This document shows, in pieces, positions 26,277-33,984 of a DNA stretch of 64,000 nt. Under the pieces are notes generated by a model. It saw only the letters and a list, made by a program, of their open reading frames with translations. It was not told the DNA's origin and made no database searches. The stretch comes from Streptomyces sp. NBC_01016 (lineage in GTDB: Bacteria; Actinomycetota; Actinomycetes; Streptomycetales; Streptomycetaceae), in the NCBI RefSeq assembly GCF_026341035.1, contig NZ_JAPEOQ010000002.1, forward strand, positions 3,658,001-3,722,000. The letters are read 5' to 3'. The position numbers and the translations under genes are program-made. Every line of letters starts with the position of its first letter. The first letter of the stretch is position 1.

Positions 26277-26296
26277 AGTTTCGCTATAACGAAACT
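26277..26296. promoter_or_regulatory. IclR-type operator before the LLM gene
   Basis: AGTTTCG and CGAAACT are exact inverted 7-bp arms around CTATAA. The AT-rich centre with TTTCG/CGAAA arms matches the look of many IclR-family operators. It sits directly upstream of the LLM start. Confidence 0.7.
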
Positions 26297-26383
26297 GTCT
26301 TCGCGGACGCCACGAGTGTCAGACCGTACGCGTCAACTGTCAATAAGCGACGACCTGTTGGCTCCGAGAGGCCAGTGAGCGTG

Positions 26384-27115
26384 TCAGTCCCACGCCCGCT
26401 CCAATACGGTCCGTCGCTCACGGACCCACTCGTACGCCCCGCGTACCTCGTCGACCACCCCGATGTCGCGCAGGCGCATCATGGCGGCATCGCGGCTGTC
26501 GGCCCCCGCCTGGATGCCGCGCCAGCAACGGTCCTGCCACCACAGCACCGTCGCCACGAGTTCGCTCCGGTCGGTCAGTCCGTAGGTGTCGGCGATCAGC
26601 CGCATGCGCCGGGCCGCGTCCTCGGTGTCGGTCACCGAAGGGCCGATGCCGAGGTACTGCCAGCACACGTGGGCCACGTCGTGGATCCGCCTGCCGGGCG
26701 CCGCGAGATCCCAGTCGATGAACGCCACCGGCCTCAGCGCGCCGCCGACCGGCCGGTAGACCGTGTTCTTGGGCGACAGATCGTTATGACACACGACCTC
26801 CTCGGCGCCGGCCAACTCGGTACCGGCCGTGAGGTCGTGGAACGCGCGCACCAACCGGGCCAGTGCGGCCAGGCTCTCGTCGGAGGAGACGGCCGCCGGC
26901 TGTCGTGGCTCCCACGCGACGTGGCCGTCAAGAAATTCGAGGACATCACGGCCCTCGTCGTCGGAGCCGTGATGCCGGGGAGCTCCGCCCCAGCCCCGTA
27001 CCTCGAACCATCTCAACAGGTCACGTGTGAACTCCGGGGACGCGGGGCGGCGCACGGTGTCCCCGACACGTACGACGGCATTGATGAAGCCTCCGGGCAA
27101 GGGGGATTCGGTCAT
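26384..27115 (-). CDS. APH-family (aminoglycoside phosphotransferase-fold) kinase-like protein
   Basis: Predicted 243-residue small-molecule kinase fold. The catalytic loop is VCHNDLSPKN and the metal-binding motif FIDWDLA, both intact. The DxxxxN set suggests an active phosphotransferase, though the fold also covers choline- and homoserine-kinase-like enzymes and fructosamine kinases. The ATG overlaps the upstream kinase-like gene's stop (ATGA), so the two are coupled. A longer frame start at 27253 lies inside the previous gene and is not needed. Confidence 0.85.
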   Translation of the reverse strand: MTESPLPGGFINAVVRVGDTVRRPASPEFTRDLLRWFEVRGWGGAPRHHGSDDEGRDVLEFLDGHVAWEPRQPAAVSSDESLAALARLVRAFHDLTAGTELAGAEEVVCHNDLSPKNTVYRPVGGALRPVAFIDWDLAAPGRRIHDVAHVCWQYLGIGPSVTDTEDAARRMRLIADTYGLTDRSELVATVLWWQDRCWRGIQAGADSRDAAMMRLRDIGVVDEVRGAYEWVRERRTVLERAWD

Positions 27116-27960
27116 CGCCCCAGCATGCCCGCACCGCGCGAGGGTGCGCGGATCCGGCCGAGCCACTCCAGACCCATTGCGCGTCCGCCCGGATACTGGT
27201 CGTACCGATCCCAACGCCAGGTCGTGACGACAGCCAGAACAAGCAGCCGGCACGCCCGCAGCAACTCCTCATCCACACCCGGGTAGTGCGCGGCGACGTC
27301 CTCGGGCGCATGGGCGAGATCGAGCTCGACGGGCCCCCGGCAACAGGTCTCCAGGTCGATGAAGACCGGCCCGTGCAGGGTGGCGAGCACGTTGCCGGGG
27401 TGCGGCTCCCCGTGCAGCAGCTGCTCGCCGCCACCGCGCCCGCTGATCGCCCGCACCGCGCTTCGCAGCGTTTCGACGAGCAGCTTCCGGTCCGCGTCGG
27501 CGAGGTCCGGGGTGCGTTCGTGGTCCGCCAGCAGCCGCTCCGCGTGCGCGACGCGATCCGTGAAGTGCGGAGTCCCGGCATCGACCTTGCGCATGCCGGC
27601 ATGCAGCCGCGCGAGCGCGTGGGCATAGTCGACGGGCGCCACGTCGCGCGGTGCCGCGGACTCGTAATAGGTCCACAACGTGACGACGAACCCGTCCCGC
27701 TCGTACGTACGCGGCTCCACCCGTGGGTCGAGCGCGGCCACAGGACACCCGGCTTCGGCAAGCTTCTGCGCCAGCTCGACCTCGAACTCCGCGATCTGAT
27801 CGTCGACCGGCGCGACCCGGGCCAGCACGTCACACGGCAGCAGCCGCAGGGTGAGCTTGTTCGAGTCGTGCAGCACCGTCATGTCGTCGACGTCCAGCGC
27901 CAGTGACGCCGCGACGGCCCTGGCGGCGCCCACCGCGCGGGAGGCCTCAGAAGATCGCAT
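27112..27960 (-). CDS. APH-family kinase-like protein, Glu in catalytic loop
   Basis: Predicted 282-residue APH-fold protein. Its loop reads LLHGEPHPGN, with Glu where the catalytic Asp usually is, and the metal site reads FIDLET. The HGEPHPGN variant does occur in APH-fold families, so activity is not excluded. The start is uncertain: ATG 27960 is chosen, while ATG 27996 would add an Arg-rich tail only 7 bp after the SDR stop. It is transcribed with the second kinase-like gene, and probably with the SDR. Confidence 0.8.
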   Translation of the reverse strand: MRSSEASRAVGAARAVAASLALDVDDMTVLHDSNKLTLRLLPCDVLARVAPVDDQIAEFEVELAQKLAEAGCPVAALDPRVEPRTYERDGFVVTLWTYYESAAPRDVAPVDYAHALARLHAGMRKVDAGTPHFTDRVAHAERLLADHERTPDLADADRKLLVETLRSAVRAISGRGGGEQLLHGEPHPGNVLATLHGPVFIDLETCCRGPVELDLAHAPEDVAAHYPGVDEELLRACRLLVLAVVTTWRWDRYDQYPGGRAMGLEWLGRIRAPSRGAGMLGR

Positions 27961-28003
27961 GCGGAGAGTATGCGGTCGGCGTGTGGGGTGGCGCATCCCG
28001 GTT

Positions 28004-28786
28004 TCAGACGGTGTAGCCGCCGTCCACCGACAGGTGCTGGCCCGTGATGAATCCGGCGCGGTCCGAGGCCAGGAAGGTCACCGCCTCCGCGATGTCCTGC
28101 GCGGTGCCGAAGCGGCGCAGGGGGATGTTGCGGCGGGTCACCTGGAGGGCGGCGTCGTCGAGTTCGCCGTTCTCGATGAGGCGGGCGGCGATGCCGTCCG
28201 TGAGCATGCCGGGGCCCACGCAGTTGAAGCGCACCCCGTAGCGGCCCTCCTCGGACGCGAGGGCGCGGACCACCGCCTCCACCGCGCCCTTCGTGCCCGA
28301 GGAGAGGCCGTCGCGGACGGGGTAGCGGTGGGTGGCCGCGGTGGTGACCGCGACGACGCTGCCGGCGGACGCGCGGAGGGCGTCGAGCGCCGGGTGGATC
28401 AGGTTGTAGAAGGCCAGGGTGTCGGCGTGCAGCTGGTGGCGGTACTGGGACGGTGGGACCTTGCTCAGGTGCACCATCGGGACGTGCGGGCCCGCCGCGT
28501 AGACGAGCGTGTGCAGTGCGCCGAACCGGTCCACCGCCGAGCGGATCGCCGAAGCGGCCTCGTCCTCGTCCGTCAGGTCCGCCCGGACGGACTCCACCTG
28601 GGCGCCCTCCGCGCGGAGTTCGGCGGTGAGGGCCTCGGCGGACTTGTCGTTCGAGCGGTAGGTGAACAGCACCGCGCTGCCGCGCCGTGCCAGCGTGCGC
28701 ACGGTGGCCGCGCCGATGCCGCCGGTGCCGCCCGCGACGAGTGCGGCGCCCTTGCGGCCACCGAAGTCCTGGTTGTCGTCCGTCAA
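28004..28786 (-). CDS. Short-chain dehydrogenase with Ser at the Tyr position
   Basis: Predicted 260-residue SDR/FabG-like protein. The cofactor motif GGTGGIGAA (TGxxxGxG-like) starts near residue 19 and YAAGP is the NNAG equivalent. The C-terminal ITGQHLSVDGG is typical of enoyl-ACP-reductase/FabG-like SDRs. The YxxxK motif reads SSGTK (Ser162-Lys166), so the usual catalytic Tyr is missing. The closest known architecture is FabL/enoyl-reductase-III-like SDR. It is followed by two kinase-like genes on the same strand. Confidence 0.83.
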   Translation of the reverse strand: MTDDNQDFGGRKGAALVAGGTGGIGAATVRTLARRGSAVLFTYRSNDKSAEALTAELRAEGAQVESVRADLTDEDEAASAIRSAVDRFGALHTLVYAAGPHVPMVHLSKVPPSQYRHQLHADTLAFYNLIHPALDALRASAGSVVAVTTAATHRYPVRDGLSSGTKGAVEAVVRALASEEGRYGVRFNCVGPGMLTDGIAARLIENGELDDAALQVTRRNIPLRRFGTAQDIAEAVTFLASDRAGFITGQHLSVDGGYTV

Positions 28787-28799
28787 CTCGTCAACTCCC

Positions 28800-28905
28800 T
28801 CACAGGTTCAGCGACTTCGCGATGAGCACCTTCATGGCCTCGCTGGTACTCGCGTATATAGCCGTAACCGCCGAAGAGTTGAAGGGCCCGGACCACGCGC
28901 AGCCC
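28800..28905 (-). pseudogene. Acyl-CoA dehydrogenase C-terminal remnant
   Basis: On the minus strand one frame reads RALQLFGGYGYIREY, the hallmark of the acyl-CoA dehydrogenase C-terminal domain. An adjacent frame, beginning where the first ends, reads STSEAMKVLIAKSL followed by NL and a stop, the normal family C-terminus (GGTSEIM...). About a dozen residues between the two blocks are missing and the frame is broken. Nothing recognisable of the rest of the 380-residue enzyme remains. The region 28787-29047 otherwise holds no supported gene. Confidence 0.65.
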
Positions 28906-29047
28906 GCTCCAGTCGTGGGGTCGAAGGATTCACCCGGCGCAAGTCGCCGTAGATCCTGCGACCGCAGCGGCCCGACGAGCGGATCCTCGGGCCCGTACAG
29001 CACGAGATCGAGCACGACGGGTTCCTTCTGTTCTGTCCCACAGCGGT

Positions 29048-29092
29048 GCGCGGGCCGCTCACGGGTGGACGACAACCGTGAGCGGCCCGCGC
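29048..29092. terminator. Strong 17-bp-arm hairpin terminator
   Basis: GCGCGGGCCGCTCACGG (29048-29064) pairs perfectly with its reverse complement at 29076-29092 around an 11-base loop. It lies eight bases after the stop of the leftward metalloprotein gene. There is no U-tract, and it may also insulate the SDR side. Confidence 0.85.
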
Positions 29093-29099
29093 TGGTGGC

Positions 29100-31307
29100 T
29101 CAGGAAGGACCGAAGTCCGAGATCAGCTTGGCCTTGGTGGAGTCGGCCTGCGCGCGAACCGCCTCCACGACATGCGGGTTGAACGCCGAGGTGTCGAAGT
29201 GCCGCACCATGCGGTCGAGGATCGTGCCGGCCTCCTCCACATCGCCCTGGCGGGCATACGCGCGCGCCAGCCTGCGGGTCGCCAGGTTCAGGGTGAGGTT
29301 GTCCACGCCCTTGCCCTGCTGGGAGGCCTTCACGACCGGAGTGAGTTGCTCGATCGCGGACTTGGTGTCCGGAGCACGTACCGTGAGGCCGGTCTTGTCG
29401 GCCTTCAGGCTCTTGAACTCGTGCTCCGCGTTGAGCCCCTTCGTAAGCCGCGCGTACACCGCGAAGGGGTGGTTGGCGTGCCGCTCGATGACCTCTTGGA
29501 GCGCCTCGTTGCCGGCGCGCAGCGACGGTGAGTCGGAGCCGCGCAGCACGAGCAGTTTGCCCTGCTCCTCGCCCATCATCAGCTCGGCGAGCTCGGAGTC
29601 GGCGGCGGTGACCGGGTGGCGTACGACGAGGCGCAGCACCGGCGAGACGATCCGTGAGCCGTCGGAGGCCTGGTAGGAGGCGCGCAACTGGTAGGTGCCC
29701 GGCTGCTGGAAGTAGTGCCCGTCGCCGCCGTAGCCGATGTAGGCGCTGGAGTAGATCGCCGGGCGGTTGGTGTCCAGGCGCACGGTCTCGTCCTGGTCGA
29801 CGCACCGCAGCCGCAGCGGTCGGTACAGGACGGTGCGGCCGGAGGGCTGCCGGATGGCGATGTTGACGAGCTCGTCGTCCGGGTGGAGGTGACCGTGGGT
29901 GGAGCGGCCGCGCAGGTCGGTCGTCTCCAACTTCAGCTCCACGACGACCGGTTCACCGAACGCGAAGCCACTCTTGGCGCCCCGCAGACCGAGACGGAGG
30001 CCCGATTCGTCGGCGAGCGGTTCGTCGAAGAGTTCGGGCTCGATGTCGGCGGCGCCGGTCGCGAACGCGTTGGCGCCCATGATGACGTTGCGGTAGTAGC
30101 CGTGCCGCAGATGGATCAGCTCGTTGTCGGTGAACTGGAACGGGAAGTCGCTCCAGTACGCGGCGGTCCCGGTCGGGCCGGACGAGGACTGGTAGTTCTG
30201 CGGATAGTTCATCCACGACAGATCGCCGAAGCCGCCCTTGGGGCCGAGCGGGGCCGGCGGCCGGGCCAGGTTCTTCTGCCAGGAGTGCAGCAGGTTGAAG
30301 GAGTGCCCGAGCTCGTGCACGTACGTACGGAGCTGGGCGCGCTGCGTCTCGGGGTCGGCGCCCTTGATCAGGTCGTAGAAGACCGCGCAGCCCTGCCGCT
30401 GGAAGGAGTCGGCGGCGTCGAACATGATGCCGCGCACGCCCGCCAGGCCCTCGTAGGCGCCGGCCACGAAGAGCCACGCCTTCCACTGCGGGACGTTCCG
30501 CCACTGGCTGAAGTTGGTCTGCATGGCGCCGTGCAGCTCGGAGTCGCTCCAGCCCGAGGGGCTGTCGGCGACGACATTCGCGGCGCCCGACACCAGGAGC
30601 TGGATACCGGCCTCGGCGTACGCCCCGGGAACGCTCAGCGAGCGGGCGGGACTGCCCGGTGGCCGCGGCAGCGAACCGGTGTTGTAGGCGAGGAACGGTA
30701 TCTTGCCGGTCACCGAGTCCTGTTCCCACGTGAGGGCGCGGAAGTACGGGGAGATGTACGGGCACAGGTAGCTCGCGCCTGCTTGGCCGGCCACCGTGAA
30801 GAACTGCACGGTGGCGGCGGCCGGCGGCTGCCCGACCAGGCGCCGCGGGATGGTGACCCGCACGACCGGGGCCCCGGCCTGCCAGGTGTAGCTGCCGAGC
30901 CCCTTGATCACGACCTGCGTCGCCGACCACGTGACGGTCGGACCGTGCACGGTGAACGACCCGAAGTACGCGGTCGTACCACCGGTCGTGGTGAAGAAGT
31001 CGCCGCTGACCCTGCGCAGAACCTTGGAACCGCTGCGCGTGCTGTCGACGTCGACGCGCAGTTCGAGCTGGAAGCCGCCGCCGCTGCTGCGGTACCGGCC
31101 ACTTGCCGGGCGGTACCGGGCGACGGCGGCCGTCGCGCCCTCCTGTGTTTCCGAGGTGTCGTGCTGTGCCGACGTCGGCAGTTCTTCGGCGCCGCTGGTC
31201 ATGGTGGGTTCCGTGGCGGCCTGTTCCGCGCCTACTTCCTGCTCCTGGCCGCTCGATTCGAAGAAGTCGGCCGATCCGGTTGTCGGGTCCCCGCTCTGTG
31301 ATGACAT
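29100..31307 (-). CDS. Metzincin-like metallopeptidase without signal peptide
   Basis: Predicted 735-residue protein. Residues 1-60 are acidic low complexity; 68-175 look like a beta-sandwich (FQLELRVDVD ... LRRVSGDFF). A zinc motif HELGHSFNLLH (His331, Glu332, His335, His341) follows, and SWMNYP with Met366 fits a metzincin Met-turn. Beta-rich and helical, repeat-like regions make up the C-terminal half (about 600-735). There is no hydrophobic leader or membrane helix, which is unusual for a metzincin. The gene ends at a strong terminator and is preceded by two small genes on the same strand sharing a private domain. The family name is unknown to me; substrate and export route are open. Confidence 0.75.
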   Translation of the reverse strand: MSSQSGDPTTGSADFFESSGQEQEVGAEQAATEPTMTSGAEELPTSAQHDTSETQEGATAAVARYRPASGRYRSSGGGFQLELRVDVDSTRSGSKVLRRVSGDFFTTTGGTTAYFGSFTVHGPTVTWSATQVVIKGLGSYTWQAGAPVVRVTIPRRLVGQPPAAATVQFFTVAGQAGASYLCPYISPYFRALTWEQDSVTGKIPFLAYNTGSLPRPPGSPARSLSVPGAYAEAGIQLLVSGAANVVADSPSGWSDSELHGAMQTNFSQWRNVPQWKAWLFVAGAYEGLAGVRGIMFDAADSFQRQGCAVFYDLIKGADPETQRAQLRTYVHELGHSFNLLHSWQKNLARPPAPLGPKGGFGDLSWMNYPQNYQSSSGPTGTAAYWSDFPFQFTDNELIHLRHGYYRNVIMGANAFATGAADIEPELFDEPLADESGLRLGLRGAKSGFAFGEPVVVELKLETTDLRGRSTHGHLHPDDELVNIAIRQPSGRTVLYRPLRLRCVDQDETVRLDTNRPAIYSSAYIGYGGDGHYFQQPGTYQLRASYQASDGSRIVSPVLRLVVRHPVTAADSELAELMMGEEQGKLLVLRGSDSPSLRAGNEALQEVIERHANHPFAVYARLTKGLNAEHEFKSLKADKTGLTVRAPDTKSAIEQLTPVVKASQQGKGVDNLTLNLATRRLARAYARQGDVEEAGTILDRMVRHFDTSAFNPHVVEAVRAQADSTKAKLISDFGPS

Positions 31308-31401
31308 GACGTCAAGTCCTTCGTTCTGCCTGGGAAATGCTGGAAATGCAGTGGGGCCGGTGGGCGTGGTCCGGGTTGTGGTCCGGGCGCCGCGGCGCCG
31401 G

Positions 31402-31755
31402 TCAGCCGTTCAACTCCCGGCGCAGCAGCACCATGTCGTCCGGATGCACACGGGTGGCGGCGAGGTCGGCCAGCGAGCGTTCCACCGAGCGCCCCTCATC
31501 GTGGAGCAGCCGCTCCGTGCCGCCGCGGTCCCGGACGACGACCACACCACCGGACACCACGATCTCGGTGAACTCGGCCGCCGGGCCGCCGCCACTGATA
31601 CGAAACCCTCGGTAACCGAGGTCCTGAAGCGGCGCGGCCCCGGGAGGAGCCGGTGGCAGGGCGGCGATCCGGGCCACCAGAGCGTCCCCGGTGTCCGGCG
31701 GGAGGCCGAACACCGGATTGCGCCGCCCGCTGTAGAGATCGATCTCGACGTCCAC
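31402..31755 (-). CDS. Small DxxSGRxNP-domain protein
   Basis: Predicted 117-residue soluble protein I do not recognise. It begins with IDLYSGRRNPVFGL and has LGYRGFRIS near residue 45, followed by beta-strand-like IVVSGGVVVVRD and a C-terminal helix. The same block order (DIFSGRPNPV, LGVRGFSIE, LYLPVG, helix) forms the N-terminus of the next gene upstream, so both carry one domain of about 100 residues. It starts 3 bp after that gene and is 94 bp before the metalloprotein gene, so a three-gene operon is likely. It could be an immunity, adaptor or pro-domain protein; this is speculation. Confidence 0.7.
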   Translation of the reverse strand: MDVEIDLYSGRRNPVFGLPPDTGDALVARIAALPPAPPGAAPLQDLGYRGFRISGGGPAAEFTEIVVSGGVVVVRDRGGTERLLHDEGRSVERSLADLAATRVHPDDMVLLRRELNG

Positions 31756-31758
31756 CCG

Positions 31759-32673
31759 CTACCTGATCCTTTGGCGTTGCGAATTACAGCCGTAGAAGTA
31801 GCCGCAAAATACCGTGTACGGACCTCGGTTGGCGGTCTCCGGGTTGAATATGACGTTGTTGCTGTTGTCCGTGTTCCGGGCGGCCGTGCCGCCGGGCTTG
31901 TGGCCCCAGAACCCTTCCTTCTGCTTGCGGTACCAGTGGAAGTCGATTCCGGGTGCGATGACCAACGCGACCAAGTAGCGCGGCTTTTCGGTGTCCGGGA
32001 AGCAGTTGAACCGGTGGTGCATTCCGTCGCACAGGGACGCACGCGTCATTTCGGCAGTGCTGATGGCTTTGTACATGCTGCCGCAACCACGGCCCGGCTG
32101 GGCGAACGTATTGGTCCGCCAGTTGCTCGCGTAGTTGTAGCAATTGTTGTTGAGCCGGACGGTGGAGTCGTTGTTCCAGAATCCCGGGTTGAACGCTCCG
32201 AGCTCAATGGTGCAGGTGGCTGCCGGAGTTGTCTCTTCAGGACCGGGCTCCGCCTCCGTCGTCGTGGCCGCGTCCATGACGCTGAGCCGGGTGGCGGACG
32301 ACAGCTGCGGGATCAGGTACTCGCGCAGGGTCGAGTCCAGCGGCTGTGCGGGTTCACGGGACGCGGCGGCCTGCCCGCGCTCCATCAACGTCACGAGCCG
32401 CTCGCCGATCTCGGCCGCACGGCCACCGCGTGCCTGCGGCCCGACGGGCAGGTACAGCCTCGGTTCGGCGCCGAAATCGCTTCCGATCTCGTCGTTGAGC
32501 GGTTCGATCGAGAATCCTCGTACTCCGAGCTCGCCCGTGGCGGGCGGGTCACTGATGAACAGGTTCCTGTTGCCGTCCACCTCGCGGAGCAGCGCCTGTA
32601 CTTCGCTCTCGTCGGTGACGTCGGCCACCGGATTGGGTCGGCCAGAGAATATGTCGGCCGTGATGCGCAGCAT
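31759..32673 (-). CDS. Two-domain protein: DxxSGRxNP domain plus Cys/His domain
   Basis: Predicted 304-residue protein of unknown function. Residues 1-100 carry the domain shared with the next gene. Residues 110-150 are a Thr/Glu/Pro-rich linker. Residues 153-304 hold a Cys/His-rich domain with NNNCYNYASN (Cys178), DFHWYRK (His246) and FWGHKPGGTAAR (His258), a spacing compatible with a papain-like or amidase-like hydrolase, though no fold can be proven by eye. No signal peptide. The ATG at 32673 is chosen; the longer start at 32721 adds a Cys-rich stretch without support. The gene looks less GC-rich than its neighbours, a possible sign of transfer. Confidence 0.68.
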   Translation of the reverse strand: MLRITADIFSGRPNPVADVTDESEVQALLREVDGNRNLFISDPPATGELGVRGFSIEPLNDEIGSDFGAEPRLYLPVGPQARGGRAAEIGERLVTLMERGQAAASREPAQPLDSTLREYLIPQLSSATRLSVMDAATTTEAEPGPEETTPAATCTIELGAFNPGFWNNDSTVRLNNNCYNYASNWRTNTFAQPGRGCGSMYKAISTAEMTRASLCDGMHHRFNCFPDTEKPRYLVALVIAPGIDFHWYRKQKEGFWGHKPGGTAARNTDNSNNVIFNPETANRGPYTVFCGYFYGCNSQRQRIR

Positions 32674-33050
32674 GTATCCGTCCCCCGTTTTTTCGCGACA
32701 CTGGTTGCAGGGCAATGACACCTGCTTGTGTCGAGTTCCCGCCGGGCTCCCTGGCTCGGTGGGAAGCCGATCATCGTGCTGTTCGGGTGGGAATGACTAG
32801 GGGTATATCTCGCGTCGCAGCAAGCGTCAACGCCGACCAAAGGACTGCCGGGGTCATTCGGCCAACAGCTACGGCACTTGCAGCGGATCAATACGCCATG
32901 TTCCCTATCGCGACCGGATGTCCGGAAGAAGAGCATTCCACTGGACCGGGTGGCGGGCCGCCGGCATGCGCCTGCGCACCCGCTGGACCGTGATCGGGGC
33001 CCGTCCGGTGCGGGTGGTATTTCGGGAACGCGCACAGTAGAACTGGGCCC
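32674..33050. other. 377-bp intergenic region, no gene supported
   Basis: Divergent spacer between the metalloprotein trio and a small membrane protein gene. It is locally AT-richer (for example GGGTATATC near 32812) and should hold both promoters. No palindrome, RNA gene or ORF with a good ribosome site was found. Confidence 0.5.
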
Positions 33051-33410
33051 ATGTCCGATCAGTGGCCGTCTCATCACCCGGCACCGGTGCCCGGCCCGCC
33101 CAGCGGGTACGGGCCTCCCCAAGTCCCGCAGCTCGGCGTCGGTTACCGGCGGTGGGCCGGTGTCCTTCTCTGGCTGGCGATCGTCCTGGCGGGCCTCATG
33201 GTGGTGGCGTTCGTGGTCAGCCTCGTGTTCCTGACCAAGGCGGATGCGGACGGGGGCAACGCTTCCTACGGCTATCTCGCCCTCTTCCTCTGGTTCGGGA
33301 TCGCCGCCGCGATCCCGGTCCTGCTGGCCCTCGGCATCCCGGGTCTGGTCATGACGCGGCGTGTGCGAAGGCAGCGGCACCATCGCCCGCTGCAGCGACC
33401 AACTGGGTAG
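33051..33410 (+). CDS. Small proline-rich membrane protein
   Basis: Predicted 119-residue protein. Residues 1-30 are Pro/Gly/His-rich and cytoplasmic, two membrane segments lie at about 37-60 and 72-95, and a basic tail (TRRVRRQRHH) closes it. Many actinobacterial genomes encode such unassigned proteins. ATG start. It lies alone between the metalloprotein trio and the mft locus. Confidence 0.65.
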   Translation: MSDQWPSHHPAPVPGPPSGYGPPQVPQLGVGYRRWAGVLLWLAIVLAGLMVVAFVVSLVFLTKADADGGNASYGYLALFLWFGIAAAIPVLLALGIPGLVMTRRVRRQRHHRPLQRPTG

Positions 33411-33525
33411 CGGCAGCGCACTCGTCGCCCGCGCGATCCACGTGCTGTGATACCCGGGGACCGCACCCGGCCGGCTTGGCGTCGTAGCGTGGAACAGGCC
33501 CCGAAATCGCACCATGGAGGACACC

Positions 33526-33561
33526 ATGGGGAGCAGGACCTGCCCGCCAGCGGGTGGGTGA
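33526..33561 (+). other. Possible 11-residue leader ORF
   Basis: GGAGG at 33516-33520 is followed by ATG five bases later and a short frame, MGSRTCPPAGG, ending 27 bp before the next gene's ATG. The spacing is ideal for translation, but there is no other proof. It may be a leader peptide for the following membrane-protein gene. Confidence 0.3.
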
Positions 33562-33588
33562 CCGCAAGCACCCCACGGAGGATTCGAC

Positions 33589-33897
33589 ATGCTGCTCGCC
33601 GCCGAGAAGGGCGACATCACCACGATCATCGGGGGCATCGCCCCCGACTGGGGCCCGTTCGGCGCCCTGGGCAGCGAGGCGAAGACGATGATCCAGGTCG
33701 TCATGGCCGTCGCGATCCTGCTCTGCCTCGGCGTCGCGATCTGGGGCGCCGCGAAGCAGCGGATCGGTGCGACCGCGCTGCGCGACACGTTCAGCGCCGA
33801 ACAAGGCAAAGGCCTGATCATCGCCGGGCTCACCGGAGTGTTCATCATCGGCTCGCTCGGCACCGTCTTCACCATCGTGTACGGCATGGCGGTCTGA
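33589..33897 (+). CDS. Two-helix membrane protein (TrbC/VirB2-like architecture)
   Basis: Predicted 102-residue protein with two membrane segments (about 34-55 and 75-98) linked by a basic loop, KQRIGATALRDTFSAEQGKG. Size and topology match small pilin-like proteins of the TrbC/VirB2 type found in actinobacterial conjugation-related loci. The gene here has no transfer genes next to it. GGAGG is seven bases before the ATG. A housekeeping membrane role is just as possible. Confidence 0.65.
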   Translation: MLLAAEKGDITTIIGGIAPDWGPFGALGSEAKTMIQVVMAVAILLCLGVAIWGAAKQRIGATALRDTFSAEQGKGLIIAGLTGVFIIGSLGTVFTIVYGMAV

Positions 33898-33984
33898 CGG
33901 CCGTCGGGGCAGTGGTGGCGGTTCAGTTGCACGCGTCCACTGCCTCCTCGCACGCGGGCCGGGACCCTATACGAAGGAGTGGAT

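Noticed and set aside
28906..29075. Upstream part of a 91-codon frame before the SDR as an intact gene
   Set aside because: Its end is the acyl-CoA dehydrogenase remnant read in a broken frame, and its start overlaps the terminator hairpin.
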